Positions 8,047 to 18,400 of a stretch of 64,000 nucleotides of DNA are shown here, in pieces; within the stretch, counting starts at the first letter, position 1; each line of letters begins with the position of its first letter. The stretch comes from Flavobacteriaceae bacterium PS02337 (GTDB taxonomy: Bacteria; Bacteroidota; Bacteroidia; Flavobacteriales; Flavobacteriaceae): assembly GCA_029959285.1 (NCBI GenBank), contig JASCOE010000001.1, positions 186,001 through 250,000 of the forward strand, read 5' to 3'. The notes under the pieces were generated by a model that saw only the letters and a list, made by a program, of their open reading frames with translations, searched no databases and had not been told where the DNA came from. A program made the position numbers and the translations under genes.

Positions 8047-8367
8047 TTAATTGATGAAAATTGTGTCCATTCTGCGAAGCAATAGCCCCATTTTACTTAA
8101 ATCTTTAGAAAGCAGCGCAATGCAGTTATCATCTTGATTTTTACATGCCACGACAATTCCGTCGTTGTTCTTAATCATAACTTGTTTAAGATCTCCGTTG
8201 TTTACGTCTTCCGACATTTCAAGGCACATTTTCAAGATCATTCCGATCATTGCTGCGACGTTTCCGTCATACTCTAAATTAACAGACTCATTTAAGATTC
8301 CATCAATATTAAAACTCAAGCCAGATTCTGCTCCAGTCTCTTCTACTAGTGTTTGTAAATCAATCAT
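8047..8367 (-). CDS. Roadblock/LC7-like protein, first gene of module 1
   Basis: 106 residues with the Roadblock order of elements: strand LSFNIDGILNES, strand VNLEYDG, helix VAAMIGMILKMCLEMSEDV, then LKQVMIKNNDGIVVAC and the closing IALLSKDLSKMGLLLRRM. It is shorter and more diverged than its downstream partner. It matches the gene at 19852-20208 in layout and in words such as the NxDG/NLDYGD turn, AAM, and LKQ followed by a strand ending EGIVV or DGIVV. Tandem Roadblock proteins often form heterodimers, which I infer here. A TATCTTTG box lies just upstream. Confidence 0.75.
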   Translation of the reverse strand: MIDLQTLVEETGAESGLSFNIDGILNESVNLEYDGNVAAMIGMILKMCLEMSEDVNNGDLKQVMIKNNDGIVVACKNQDDNCIALLSKDLSKMGLLLRRMDTIFIN

Positions 8368-8399
8368 ATTCTATTATTTTGTCATGTTTTTGGAAGCGT

Positions 8400-8407
8400 C
8401 AAAGATA
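8400..8407 (-). promoter_or_regulatory. Promoter -7 box of Roadblock module 1
   Basis: TATCTTTG on the minus strand, 33 bases before the ATG at 8367. It fits TAnnTTTG. No clear -33 TTG is seen at the expected spacing. Confidence 0.65.
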
Positions 8408-8610
8408 TTTTTAATCTCAGCAATTGACGGCTAAACACTTGTTAAAAAAAAGCATTCTATAACTTACTGACTCACTTTTATTTATCACATAAATAATCTT
8501 ATTTATTTGCAAAAAATATGCAATAAAAATTAACATAAAAAGCAAATTATACTAAAAACATAACATTTCATTTCATAAAACTCATTTCTAAAATTAAGAT
8601 TTACAGATTG

Positions 8611-8642
8611 TTGCATTTACCAAAAGTTTTTATATAGCTTTG
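8611..8642 (+). promoter_or_regulatory. Promoter of the small gene at 8658-8801
   Basis: TTG at 8611-8613, 21 bases, then TAGCTTTG at 8635-8642. The spacing and both boxes fit the Bacteroidota consensus. The expected start of RNA is about 8647-8650, giving a leader of only about ten bases. Confidence 0.75.
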
Positions 8643-8657
8643 CAAAAAATTGTACAT

Positions 8658-8801
8658 ATGAAAACTGTTGACGAATTACGCTTTGACCTAAATGTAAAAC
8701 TGATGAAGTTTAGAAGATTTCGTATTGAAAACGGACCTATCAACACTACGAATTCTGAAGGAACTGCGAAAAAAGGTTTTTTCAAAAAAATATTCAGCTA
8801 A
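8658..8801 (+). CDS. Small basic protein, divergent partner of Roadblock module 1
   Basis: 47 residues (MKTVDELRFDLNVKLMKFRR and onward), too short for most gene callers. It is supported by a two-box promoter 16 bases upstream and a hairpin terminator directly downstream. It is basic, with a helix-prone first half and a C-terminus reading KKGFFKKIFS that would form an amphipathic helix able to touch a membrane. The small gene next to the second Roadblock pair (19455-19670) shares MK-x-F-x-x-F/L-R-I and KG-x-FK-x-I and is also divergent, so I regard the two as homologues. Function is unknown. Confidence 0.7.
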   Translation: MKTVDELRFDLNVKLMKFRRFRIENGPINTTNSEGTAKKGFFKKIFS

Positions 8802-8807
8802 AAGCAT

Positions 8808-9479
8808 TCAAAAAATGGCCGGACTTTTCAAATATTCTTTTTGAAAAAGTTCGGCTTTTTCATTGATTTCATGCAACTTCCCGTCTTTTAATAACACTAT
8901 TTTTGTTGCAATATCCATTACATTTCTGTAGTTATGATCGGTAATAAAAATTCCTTTTTGCAACGCATTTTCTTTAATTAAACCAATCACATTTTCTATC
9001 ATTTTTGGAGACAAACCACTAAAAGGTTCATCTAGCAGTGCAAATTTTGAAGTATTAAAAAGTATTAATTTGACCTGAAAATAACGTAATTCTCCAAAAG
9101 ATAAGTTTCTAATTTTTCGATTTAAAAGTGGTTTCAAAAAATCATCTTCACAAAAAAGAGCCGCTTTTTGTTTATCGATTGATAATGATATTGTTTTAAA
9201 AACGGAAAAATGATTCGGAATAAATTGATTTTGATGCAGATAACTAATTTCATTTAATACAGATGAATTATTCTTCGAAATTCCATCAATAAAAATACTT
9301 TTATCCGAAGCAGGAATAATCCCAAATATAATTTTTAATAATGTAGATTTTCCCGAACCATTTCGTCCAAGCAAACCAATTATTTCGCCAGTTTGAATTT
9401 TCAAATAAATATCTGAAAGCAACAATTTATCCTTGAAGCTTTTCTGAATGCCACTTATTTCAAGAATATGTTTATTCAA
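8808..9479 (-). CDS. ABC transporter ATP-binding protein
   Basis: 223 residues, a complete nucleotide-binding domain: Walker A GRNGSGKST with K44, a signature variant LSFGE (for LSGGQ), Walker B FALLDEPFSGLSP and the H-loop ITDHNYRNVM. It powers an ABC transporter. The only partner visible is the small membrane protein encoded just upstream (9472-9726), whose end it overlaps by eight bases, so the two are translationally coupled. That partner has about two or three hydrophobic segments, fewer than a normal permease, so the working complex and substrate are unclear. Confidence 0.9.
   Translation of the reverse strand: MNKHILEISGIQKSFKDKLLLSDIYLKIQTGEIIGLLGRNGSGKSTLLKIIFGIIPASDKSIFIDGISKNNSSVLNEISYLHQNQFIPNHFSVFKTISLSIDKQKAALFCEDDFLKPLLNRKIRNLSFGELRYFQVKLILFNTSKFALLDEPFSGLSPKMIENVIGLIKENALQKGIFITDHNYRNVMDIATKIVLLKDGKLHEINEKAELFQKEYLKSPAIF
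8816..8862 (+). terminator. Terminator of the small gene, overlapping the ABC gene's 3' end
   Basis: GGCCGGACTTTTCAAA pairs with TTTGAAAAAGTTCGGC, with minor mismatches, and is followed by TTTTTC. It lies 15 bases after the small gene's stop and inside the last codons of the convergent ABC gene. Confidence 0.7.
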
Positions 9480-9726
9480 AATATTTTGTCTTTAAAATAA
9501 ATAGCAGCATTAGAAGAAAAACAAAAACAGAATTAACTAAAAAGCTCCAAAATAAAAGTTTTCTTTTTGAAATTCCGTTGTTGTTATAAAATAAATATTC
9601 ATTCTGGCGGTACGCTTCTTTAAATAAAATACTAGTCGCAAAACCAATTGTGGCTATCATAAATAAAAAGAAATCTAGTCCTGCAAAAAGAAATGCAATT
9701 GCTGAAATAGCCAAATTTACAAGCAA
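9472..9726 (-). CDS. Small membrane protein coupled to an ABC ATPase
   Basis: 84 residues with hydrophobic stretches near 5-30 (two close segments) and 57-78 (LLFWSFLVNSVFVFLLMLLFIL) around a polar middle (KEAYRQNEYLFYNNNGISKRK). No ATG is available: the frame stays open upstream through a basic stretch back to a TAA near 9795, inside the 3' end of the nuclease gene. The start shown is therefore a TTG, and a non-standard start further up is possible. Overlap with the ATPase gene suggests a joint complex. No family is recognised. Confidence 0.55.
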   Translation of the reverse strand: MLVNLAISAIAFLFAGLDFFLFMIATIGFATSILFKEAYRQNEYLFYNNNGISKRKLLFWSFLVNSVFVFLLMLLFILKTKYFE

Positions 9727-9776
9727 AGTTGTTTTATAGAATTCAAATATGTTTCGAAATTTTCTGATACGTCTTT

Positions 9777-12539
9777 TTAGATTTTTTCCTCGAAAGGAAT
9801 ATTAGTATCAAAAATTTCAAACAGCAAATTAGCGATTTCATCTAAATAGGAATTCAAAATTTCGGGCGTTACAACAGTATTTAGATCTTTTTCTGGTTTA
9901 AAACCAAAAGGTAAAAATCCTGATTTTAAATTTTTAAATGAAATAATCCCAACTTCAATTGGGAGATTTCCCGCTTCTTTTTCAAACATGAAAGCATACG
10001 CCAGCACTTGGATAATTTTGTCGTTTTTAAGCTCTTGCGTTAATCCATTCCATGTTTTCAGTACAACATTCGCTTTTTCTACTTTTCCCGTCTTATAATC
10101 GATAATTCGTATTTTCCCGTCTCTTTGTTCAATACGATCGACGTTTCCTTTAATCAAAACAGGAAAAGGGAGATTTGGATGAACAAATTCTCTTTCAAAA
10201 GTCTGCTCCAAGGCAATAATTTTTATGGCTTCGTCATTTTTTATCGACTCCAATTCCATTCGTAAAAAGTTAGAAACGTTTCTTTTGGCAACTTCAAAAG
10301 CCAAAAGATTTCTACCTTTTTTAATTTCTCCTTCTTTATAAACCAACTTGAACTGTTTTAAAACTTCATCATCCAATAATTTAAAACAATTTAAAATATC
10401 ATTTTCAGAAATAAATTTCCCGATGAATGGCTCATATAAAGCTTTTAGAGTTTCGTGAATAATAGTTCCTAAAGTATTTAAAGCAATGTTTTCTTCCACT
10501 TCTTCGACTTCACGAATTCTCAATATTTTTTGAAAATAAAAGTCAATCGGATTTCGAATATAAGAAGTCAACGCAGAAGGAGAAAAACCATTTTGTGCAA
10601 TTTCTTTTAATCGATCCATAACCGCTTCAGATTTCGGAACAGAAAGGGGTTCATATGCCGTATTTGGCAAAACTGGATTGTAAATATCAAAAGTAATATT
10701 ATGCCTTAATTTCTTTTCAACTTCTAATTGCGTAATGAAACGGCTTCTTTCACCAGCATCTAAACCGTCATTTTCAGTATTATAAATCAGATAAATATTT
10801 TTTGCTCTTTGAAGTAAATGATAAAAATGATAGGTGTAAATCGCATCTTTTTCCTTGAAAGTCGGAAGCCCCAATTCTTTCTTGACATCATACGGAATAA
10901 AAGAATTTTGAGATTTTCCAGCAGGAAATTTCCCTTCATTCATCGAAGTTATAATGACCGTTTCAAAATCCAAAACACGACTCTCTAAAACTCCCATTAT
11001 CTGCAAACCTCTCAAAGGCTCACCTTCAAAAGACACTTCTGCCAAATCTATAATTTGCTTGTAAATAGCGTGAAGCGTATCGATATTATCAATATGATTG
11101 TGCTTTGAATAATAATTTATAAGTTTATTTATTACTTTGAAAACACCATAAACAAATGCTTTTGCGATTTTTTCTTCTTCGTTATCGTTGCTAAAATGTT
11201 GTTTAATTAAAATAAGTAAAGAAGAAATATTTTTTAAAACGGCCACAGATCCGCTCTCCCATTTTTCAAATAATAAATTAAAAAAATCGGAAGAATTTGA
11301 ATGAAGCTCTAAAATTTTATAATGTGTAATAAAAGTATAATTATTCTCTTTTATAATTTTTACTAATTTTTCAGCATGCGCATAAGGTTCAACCAACGGA
11401 TGCGTCAAAACATCGAGTACATCTTTGTAATAAAAAGTATAACTTCCTCCCTTTCGAGAAAGGGCATTGGTGTGCATTTTAAATAACTTGGCAACAAAAA
11501 TCTGTGACGGATTATTCTTTCCAGAATATCCCATCGTAATATTTAGAGCACCAACTGAAGAAGGAAGTCCATATAAAACTGGAACCAATAAATTTTCTTC
11601 ACCCAGAACGACAGCAACTTTATCTAGAGACGCTGCAGGATCTTGATTAATTAAATTTTCAATAATACTTCCTGTGAGTTTTGCCTGTCCGATTGTCTTT
11701 GGAGTTCCAATTATCTGGATATTTTTTGATTGTGAAAAATCATCTACAATCCAATCAAAAACATTTGATTTGTAGTATTTCCAGTTTTCTTTAAAACGTC
11801 TCAAAAAAAGCCCCGCATCATGGTACGGATCGTTTAAAAAAGTTTGATCTGCATCCCAATAAATTTTAGCTTGATCTAGTGCTAATAAATGTTGCACTAT
11901 TTTTTCTTCGGCAGCATTTAAAGCATTAAATCCTGCAAAAACAAAAGTGCGATTGCCAATTGTATTTGAAAAATGATTTAGATTATTAACCGCTTCTCTG
12001 TAAATCAAACCTTGGTATCCAATAGATTTAAATAACAGATGATTATAAAGAGATTCATAATATAGCGGAAGCAGTTTCCAAAAATCAATATAATTTTCCA
12101 GAAGTTTAGTTTTTTGATCTACTTCTAATCCCCATCTTTTTATGTCTTCAATATCTTTTAGATAAGACAAAACGTGAGATGGATCTAAAAGATATCGATC
12201 AATTTCATTGAAATCTTGCAAAAGTGTTTTTGCCCAATTTGCAAACAACTCAAAAGACTGCTGATTCTTTTTTTCTGTAATGGATAAATACACTTCATAA
12301 AACTCAAATAATAGCTCAATTGAATCTATGGATCGAATTGATGCAACGTCTTGTACAAAATCTTCAATACTAGTAATTTCGGGCGCAATTATCGTTTTTG
12401 ATGTTTCTTTTTTTAATGCTTCAATCAAAAAAACTTTTCCTCTTTTATTAGGAAGAATAATAGTTATTTCAGAAAGTTTATCTGCATAATTCTGGATTAC
12501 AACTGAAGCAATTTTTTGAAGAAAAGAAATATTTATCAT
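9777..12539 (-). CDS. addB: AddB-like PD-(D/E)XK nuclease family protein
   Basis: 920 residues from the ATG at 12539; an upstream TTG is less likely. The first 600 or so residues look like an inactivated helicase core, as in AddB/RexB: a fold with KRGKVFLIEAL where Walker A would be. The C-terminus holds a RecB-type nuclease: FSPSALTSYIRNPIDFYFQ, then GNVDRIEQ and RIIDYKTGK, the Asp and Lys of the catalytic site. With AddA it would process double-strand breaks for RecA loading. The probable partner is at 15444-18602, separated by ompA and kbl. The start lies only a dozen bases beyond the ompA terminator, so expression may depend on read-through. I do not see the cysteine cluster of Bacillus AddB. 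Confidence 0.8.
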   Translation of the reverse strand: MINISFLQKIASVVIQNYADKLSEITIILPNKRGKVFLIEALKKETSKTIIAPEITSIEDFVQDVASIRSIDSIELLFEFYEVYLSITEKKNQQSFELFANWAKTLLQDFNEIDRYLLDPSHVLSYLKDIEDIKRWGLEVDQKTKLLENYIDFWKLLPLYYESLYNHLLFKSIGYQGLIYREAVNNLNHFSNTIGNRTFVFAGFNALNAAEEKIVQHLLALDQAKIYWDADQTFLNDPYHDAGLFLRRFKENWKYYKSNVFDWIVDDFSQSKNIQIIGTPKTIGQAKLTGSIIENLINQDPAASLDKVAVVLGEENLLVPVLYGLPSSVGALNITMGYSGKNNPSQIFVAKLFKMHTNALSRKGGSYTFYYKDVLDVLTHPLVEPYAHAEKLVKIIKENNYTFITHYKILELHSNSSDFFNLLFEKWESGSVAVLKNISSLLILIKQHFSNDNEEEKIAKAFVYGVFKVINKLINYYSKHNHIDNIDTLHAIYKQIIDLAEVSFEGEPLRGLQIMGVLESRVLDFETVIITSMNEGKFPAGKSQNSFIPYDVKKELGLPTFKEKDAIYTYHFYHLLQRAKNIYLIYNTENDGLDAGERSRFITQLEVEKKLRHNITFDIYNPVLPNTAYEPLSVPKSEAVMDRLKEIAQNGFSPSALTSYIRNPIDFYFQKILRIREVEEVEENIALNTLGTIIHETLKALYEPFIGKFISENDILNCFKLLDDEVLKQFKLVYKEGEIKKGRNLLAFEVAKRNVSNFLRMELESIKNDEAIKIIALEQTFEREFVHPNLPFPVLIKGNVDRIEQRDGKIRIIDYKTGKVEKANVVLKTWNGLTQELKNDKIIQVLAYAFMFEKEAGNLPIEVGIISFKNLKSGFLPFGFKPEKDLNTVVTPEILNSYLDEIANLLFEIFDTNIPFEEKI

Positions 12540-12550
12540 AGTATAAAAAT

Positions 12551-12581
12551 AAAAAAAGCCATTCAATTAAGAATGGCTTTT
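12551..12581 (-). terminator. Terminator of the OmpA-family gene
   Basis: A stem of AAAAGCCATTC (12554-12564) and GAATGGCTTTT (12571-12581) with a six-base loop. On the minus strand it is followed by a T run. Confidence 0.85.
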
Positions 12582-12602
12582 CATATTTATTTAGAAAGTA
12601 AA

Positions 12603-14054
12603 TTAGATTTTACCTTGGTATTTAGAACCAATGTGTCTAATTTCTGTTCTTCTGTTTTGAGCTTTACCTGCAGCAGTTTTGTTACTTGCAACTGGTTGGC
12701 TAGCACCAAATCCTTTAGACTCTAAGTTCTCTGGGTTAACACCTCTTTGAACTAAAGCATCCAATACAGCTTTTGCTCTATCTTCAGAAAGTTTTTGGTT
12801 GATTTTAGCAGAACCTGTACTATCTGTGTGTCCTTCAATAGAGAATTTCGCGTTTGGATAGTTTTTAAGGATTTCTTTAATAGCGTCTAATCTAGCTGGA
12901 GTTTCTTTGTCACCAGTTTTGAAAGTAGCTTTTCCAGAGTTGAAGTATACCGCTCTAGCTTGAACTTTAAGATCTTCTAACGCCTCAGAAGTAACTTCTG
13001 GACATCCTCTGTTACTAGCAGGACCTGCAACTGTAGGACAGTCGTCATCTTTGTCAGCAACACCATCTTTATCAGCGTCTAAGAATGGGCAACCACCGTT
13101 TTCTCTTGGACCAGCAACTGTAGGACATTTGTCATCTTTATCAGCGATTCCATCTCCGTCAGTATCAGGACAACCTTTTAAAGCAGCTAAACCAGCAACA
13201 TCTGGACAAGCATCATCTTTATCAGCAATTCCGTCTCCGTCTGTATCAGGACATCCGTTTAATGCAGCTAAACCAAATACATCTGGACAAGCGTCAGAAG
13301 CATCAACGATTCCGTCTCCGTCAGTATCAGGACATCCGTTGAATTGTTTTAAACCAGCAACATCTGGACAAGCATCATCTTTGTCATAGATTCCGTCTCC
13401 GTCAGTATCTTTACCTCCGAATTTGAAAACTAAACCTGCAGTGTGTTGGAAAACTGATCTGTCAAGAGGTTTGTCCTCGTTAGCAGCAACAGCCCATTTG
13501 TACTTTGTAGCTAATTCTAAACCGATAGCATCAGTAAACCAGAAAGTAATACCAGCACCTGGGTTAACAGTTCCAAAACTGTTATCTCCGAAGAAAGTAT
13601 AACCACCACCAACAGATAACGAAGGATCAATCACTTTAGATTTGATTAATTCTTGGAAGCTGTATTTAATAGTAGCATCAATTCCGTAGTACATTAAATC
13701 ACCAGGATTAGTTACAATATTCCCTCTAGAATCATGACCTGGAGCTGTTGGAGCGAAAGTAACCAATTTATCAATTTTGTTTACAGAACCTTGTAAACCA
13801 ACAGAGAAACCGCTACCTACATATCTATTTACACCAATGTAAGATAGAGAAGGAAGAATATTCCAGTTGTCTTTTACTGAGAATGGCTGAGAGAAGTGCT
13901 GATCAAAAAATCCACTTCCTGAACCCGAACTAGTTCTTGTATCCACAGCATTAACCCCGAAAGAGATCGCCCATGGATTGTTACTGTCTTGCGCGTGAGC
14001 ATTTAAACCCATCGCCATCAATACAGCAACTAAAAGTTTGTTAAGATGTTTCAT
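12603..14054 (-). CDS. OmpA-family outer-membrane protein with thrombospondin type 3 repeats
   Basis: 483 residues. A signal peptide ([20 protein letters not shown], cut after AHAQ) leads to an N-terminal beta-barrel (about 20-215), then five calcium-binding TSP3-like units of the form DTDGDGIxDxDDACPDVxG, then an OmpA/MotB domain (about 350-475) with the peptidoglycan-binding signature [20 protein letters not shown] and RRTEI. It anchors the outer membrane to peptidoglycan and is typically one of the most abundant flavobacterial envelope proteins. A strong two-box promoter at 14092-14121 and a clean terminator suggest an abundant single-gene transcript. Confidence 0.95.
   Translation of the reverse strand: MKHLNKLLVAVLMAMGLNAHAQDSNNPWAISFGVNAVDTRTSSGSGSGFFDQHFSQPFSVKDNWNILPSLSYIGVNRYVGSGFSVGLQGSVNKIDKLVTFAPTAPGHDSRGNIVTNPGDLMYYGIDATIKYSFQELIKSKVIDPSLSVGGGYTFFGDNSFGTVNPGAGITFWFTDAIGLELATKYKWAVAANEDKPLDRSVFQHTAGLVFKFGGKDTDGDGIYDKDDACPDVAGLKQFNGCPDTDGDGIVDASDACPDVFGLAALNGCPDTDGDGIADKDDACPDVAGLAALKGCPDTDGDGIADKDDKCPTVAGPRENGGCPFLDADKDGVADKDDDCPTVAGPASNRGCPEVTSEALEDLKVQARAVYFNSGKATFKTGDKETPARLDAIKEILKNYPNAKFSIEGHTDSTGSAKINQKLSEDRAKAVLDALVQRGVNPENLESKGFGASQPVASNKTAAGKAQNRRTEIRHIGSKYQGKI
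12999..13409 (-). repeat. Tandem 81-base repeat encoding TSP3 units
   Basis: Four units of 27 codons and one of 29 within the OmpA-family gene. Each carries the acidic DxDxDG calcium loop and a Cys-Pro pair. The middle units are close to identical in DNA, so unit number could change by slippage or recombination. Confidence 0.85.
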
Positions 14055-14091
14055 ACTTAATTTTTTTAATTACAATTTAGTTAATTACAAG

Positions 14092-14121
14092 CAAAAGTAA
14101 CACCAAATTTTTTAAATACAA
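14092..14121 (-). promoter_or_regulatory. Promoter of the OmpA-family gene
   Basis: On the minus strand TTG (14119-14121), 19 bases, then TACTTTTG (14092-14099). This is a near-ideal Bacteroidota promoter, leaving a leader of about 30 bases. Confidence 0.85.
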
Positions 14122-14167
14122 AATGAAATGTTAAAAAAAACCTACAAAAATTTGACCAAAGTGGTAA

Positions 14168-15361
14168 TTATATAACTTTTAACATTTTACCGACAACTGT
14201 GAAAGCTTCAATAGCTTTGTCTAAGTGGTCTCTTTCATGCGCTGCAGATAGCTGTACACGTATTCTAGCCTTATCTTTTGGAACTACAGGAAAGAAAAAT
14301 CCAATAACATAAATTCCTTGTTTTAACAGTTCATCTGCCATCGTTTGAGACAATTTTGCATCGTATAACATCACTGGAACAATCGCAGAATCGCCATCTA
14401 TAATATCAAATCCTGCTTTTTTCATGCCTTCTTTAAAGTAATTGGTATTCCATTCTAATTTATCACGAAGTGTTGTATCTTTTTCAAGCAATTCAAAGAC
14501 TTTTATAGAAGCTCCTACAATTGCCGGAGCCAATGAATTTGAAAACAAATATGGCCTAGATCTTTGACGCAATAATTCTATAATTTCTTTCTTTGCAGTC
14601 GTATATCCACCCATTGCTCCACCTAAAGCTTTACCAAGAGTACCTGTAATAATATCAACTCTTCCCATTACTCCTTTTGCTTCAAGAGTACCTTTTCCTG
14701 TTGCACCAATAAAACCTGCTGCGTGGCATTCATCAACCATAACCATTGCGTCATATTTATCAGCTAGATCACAAATTTTATCCAATGGAGCCACTAAACC
14801 ATCCATAGAAAAAACTCCGTCGGTAACAATCAATTTGAAACGAGTTCCAGCTTCATTTGCTTTAATTAACTGTTGCTCCAAATCTTCCATATTGTTATTT
14901 TCATAACGATAACGGGCAGCTTTACAAAGACGAACTCCATCAATAATAGAAGCGTGATTTAAGCTATCTGAAATAATTGCATCGTTTTCACCTAACAAAG
15001 GTTCAAATACTCCACCGTTAGCATCAAATGCAGCCGCGTATAATATAGTATCTTCTGTTCCGTAAAAATCAGCAATTTTTTTCTCTAATGTTTTGTGGAT
15101 ATCTTGTGTTCCGCAGATAAAACGAACAGATGACATTCCGAAGCCATGTGTATCCATTGCATCTTTTGCAGCCTGAACAACTTCTGGATGTGATGAAAGT
15201 CCTAAATAATTATTAGCACAAAAATTTAAAACTGTTTCTCCTGTCGAAATTGTTATCTCTGCACCTTGAGGAGAAGTAATAATTCTCTCCTTTTTGAAAA
15301 TTCCATTTTCTTCGATTGTCTGCAGCTCACTTTGCAGATGTTCTTTTATTTTACCGTACAT
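14168..15361 (-). CDS. kbl: Glycine C-acetyltransferase (2-amino-3-ketobutyrate CoA ligase)
   Basis: 397 residues, the family length. A PLP-dependent enzyme of the alpha-oxoamine synthase group that cleaves 2-amino-3-ketobutyrate with CoA to glycine and acetyl-CoA in threonine breakdown. The Schiff-base lysine is K244 in [11 protein letters not shown]210 and H213 in VDECHAAGF hold the pyridine ring. The opening [14 protein letters not shown] and the [10 protein letters not shown] segment are typical. The related serine palmitoyltransferase and KAPA synthase are less likely given those words and the length. No threonine dehydrogenase gene is adjacent. Confidence 0.93.
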   Translation of the reverse strand: MYGKIKEHLQSELQTIEENGIFKKERIITSPQGAEITISTGETVLNFCANNYLGLSSHPEVVQAAKDAMDTHGFGMSSVRFICGTQDIHKTLEKKIADFYGTEDTILYAAAFDANGGVFEPLLGENDAIISDSLNHASIIDGVRLCKAARYRYENNNMEDLEQQLIKANEAGTRFKLIVTDGVFSMDGLVAPLDKICDLADKYDAMVMVDECHAAGFIGATGKGTLEAKGVMGRVDIITGTLGKALGGAMGGYTTAKKEIIELLRQRSRPYLFSNSLAPAIVGASIKVFELLEKDTTLRDKLEWNTNYFKEGMKKAGFDIIDGDSAIVPVMLYDAKLSQTMADELLKQGIYVIGFFFPVVPKDKARIRVQLSAAHERDHLDKAIEAFTVVGKMLKVI

Positions 15362-15443
15362 TTTTCATTTATTTAAAACGTTAAAAATTAACAACTTAAC
15401 AATAATTAAGCTTCGTTATTTCTTTAACATCTGATTAATTTTT

Positions 15444-18400
15444 TCACAAATTTACCACTTCAATTTCTGCTCCGATGTACACCAAAGCCTTTTTTAACAC
15501 TTTGTAACCTAAATCTTCAATAGCATCTTGATATTCTTGAATTTGCTGCTGATATTTAGCATTTACAGCACCAGTTTTATAATCCAACAAAAGTGCTTCA
15601 TTGTTTTCTAAAAAAACCACTCGATCTGGTTTCAAAATCCTACCTTCTTTTTGAACAATTGTCTGCTCATTCAAAACAGTGTCATTTCCATTAAAACAAA
15701 TAGCAATTTCTGGATGATTTACAATTTCTCTTAAAGTCTGCAATACCTGATCAACTTGATCATAAGTTATTAAACCATTTTCTAAAGACTTTGCAACTGC
15801 CAAATCGATATCTGATTTATCTTTAACGAAAGCCAAAATCTCGTGCACAATATTTCCATAAGAAATCGCTTCTTGCTGATGTGTCCCCCACATTAAAGCC
15901 TCTCGCTGCGCAATTTTTATATTTTTTGGATTCAAAACTTCTCTAACAATCGGAATTGTTTTTACTAAATCGACTGTTTTTGAAACTTTCGAAAGTCTGG
16001 CTTTGTTTCCAAACTCATAATTCAGCTTTTCTTCATCATAAATTCCTTCATTAATTAAAAACTTAATAAAAAAAGAAGCCATATTATTTGGATATTCTCC
16101 ATCATTTTTTGCTTTTAAAGACTGAGAAATAACATACAATTGCTCTTCTGCACGTGTCAGCGCCACATACAAAACGTTTATATTATCTAAAAGCTCTTCT
16201 TGTTTTTTCAAATTAAAAACTGCCGAAGCGCTTTCGCCAAAACTTTCAACTGCACTGCTATTATCAACCAATGCTTTTGGAACTCCCAAATCAATCTCTT
16301 CGGTATCGAGCCATAGTTTATCTTTTGGTTTTCGATTATAATCTTCGTCTGCAAAAGGCATAATTACAACTGGAAATTCTAATCCTTTTGATTTATGAAT
16401 GGTCATAATTCTAACCGCATTATTTCCTTCTGGAGACGGAATGCTAAATTTCTCTGCATTTTTATCCCAAAAAACCAAGAAATCTGAAACTCCAGCCTGG
16501 TTTCGAATATCTCTTTCTAAAACAATATCCAGAAAGAATTGAACGTATGCGTTTCCTTCTGAAGGAAGAATAAATTTAGAAATGATAATTTCTACAGCTT
16601 CATAAAGTGATTTTTTACGAACATCTTCAAACGAAAAAGAAACATCGAAAGTTAACAGACAATTTTCAAATTCTTTTTCCAATTTATAACTCATTCCCAA
16701 AGCTATAAAATCGTGAATTGGCATTGATAAATCTCTATTTGAAGCCAGAAAATGTAAAAAATGAGCTTTCGATTCTAAATTCGCACTATTATTTAAATAG
16801 CGAAGCAAATGAACAATCAAACGAACTTCTGCCGCATTTTGAATCATCAAAGTTTCCGAAGACAAAAGCGGAATTCCTTGTTCTGTTAGATAATTTGCAA
16901 TTGCAATTCCTTGATCTCTTTTTCGGGTTAAAACGACAATATCTTTATACTCAAAACCTTGTTTTATAACTTCTTGAATTGTATTTAAAGTCGCTAAAAC
17001 ATATAAATCAGATTTCTCTACCACTTCTTCTTCATCAGCAAAGTCATTTTTATCGACGATTGGAAGAAATGAAATATCTACATAACCTCCTTTTTTCGAA
17101 TTGGTATTTTGAAAACTATGATTTTCATATAAATCTTTATAATCTTCATTTGAAAATTCGGCCGAAATCAGCTTAAAAAAAGCGTTATTAAATTCAATTA
17201 CTTCACTATAACTTCTATAATTGGTATTTAAATGTTTAAGCTGTTTATCTGGATTATTAAACGGATTTACATCTTTACTTAATTCAATAAATTGCTCAGC
17301 TTTTCCTCCGCGCCAGCGATAAATAGATTGTTTAGGATCGCCAACAATCATCAAAGTGCCTTTATTTCCTAAATCATCTAAACCCGAAAGCGAATTGTCA
17401 ATTAGCGGAATCAAATTCTGCCACTGCATTTCTGAAGTATCTTGAAATTCATCAATAAAAAAATTTCGATAACGTTCTCCCAAACGCTCATAAATAAACG
17501 GCGCCGGCTGATTTTGAATTTCACGGTGAATAATAGCGTTGAATTCTGAAATTGACAAGATATTTTGTTCAGATTGAATTTTTGCCAATTCATTACTAAC
17601 CGTATTCAACAAAGAAAGTGGCGTTATATTTTTCAGAAAGGCTTTATAAAAATCTCTTTTTTCAAAGTTTTGATAAACCTCTTTTAAAATTTGAAGTAAT
17701 TCTGGAATTATATTTTCGATTAACGCTCGGTCTTTTGCGGTTTTATTAATCGCAATATCATCAAACTCATGAAAATTTTTATTTTTTGGATTGAATTTTC
17801 CGCCGCGAATACTTTCTAAATGATTCGGAAAAGTTCCTCTTGAAAATGATTTTAAATCAATTCCATTTTTATCAATTAACTCAATTGCTTTTACAGCAAG
17901 CTCTTCGTTTGTTTTTTCTAATTCTTTACAAAGCGTCTGCATTTTAGCTTTAATCTCAACAAACTCTTCAATTGTTTTATCTTGAAAATGAAGAATTTCA
18001 TTTCGATTATTTTCATTCAAAACCAATCTTCCCGTGTCCAGAATTTCTCGAGAAACATCCCAACTTTTATCGTCATCGGTTTTTTCCATCGTAAAATCGA
18101 TAAGCAATTTGGTCAGCGTTTCATCTTCTCCAGCTTGAGCAATAATCGCATCTACAGCTTCTACCAATAAATTCTCGGTATCCAAAGTAACTTCAAAAGT
18201 CATTGGAAGATTTAGGTCATGCGCAAAAGCACGAATAACTTTATGCGTAAATTTATCAATGGTAGAAATATCAAAAGCAGCATAATTATGAATTAAGTGC
18301 TTTATAATTTGTTGCGATTTTGTTTTGATTTTAATAATTGAAAGTCCCGTATCGCGAGAAAGATCTTCCATTAAATCAGCCGCTTTGGGCGACGGATCGT

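Noticed and set aside
7650-8367. Interpretation of the Roadblock pair as a complete MglAB system
   Set aside because: No Ras-like GTPase with a P-loop is near either copy, so only the MglB-like side is supported.
13051-13389. 112-residue ORF opposite the TSP3 repeats
   Set aside because: Its Ser/Pro-rich repeats are the complement of the acidic codons of the porin gene.
12999-13409. Regular repeats that could suggest a CRISPR array
   Set aside because: The units are contiguous, coding and in frame with DxDxDG calcium loops; no unique spacers are present.
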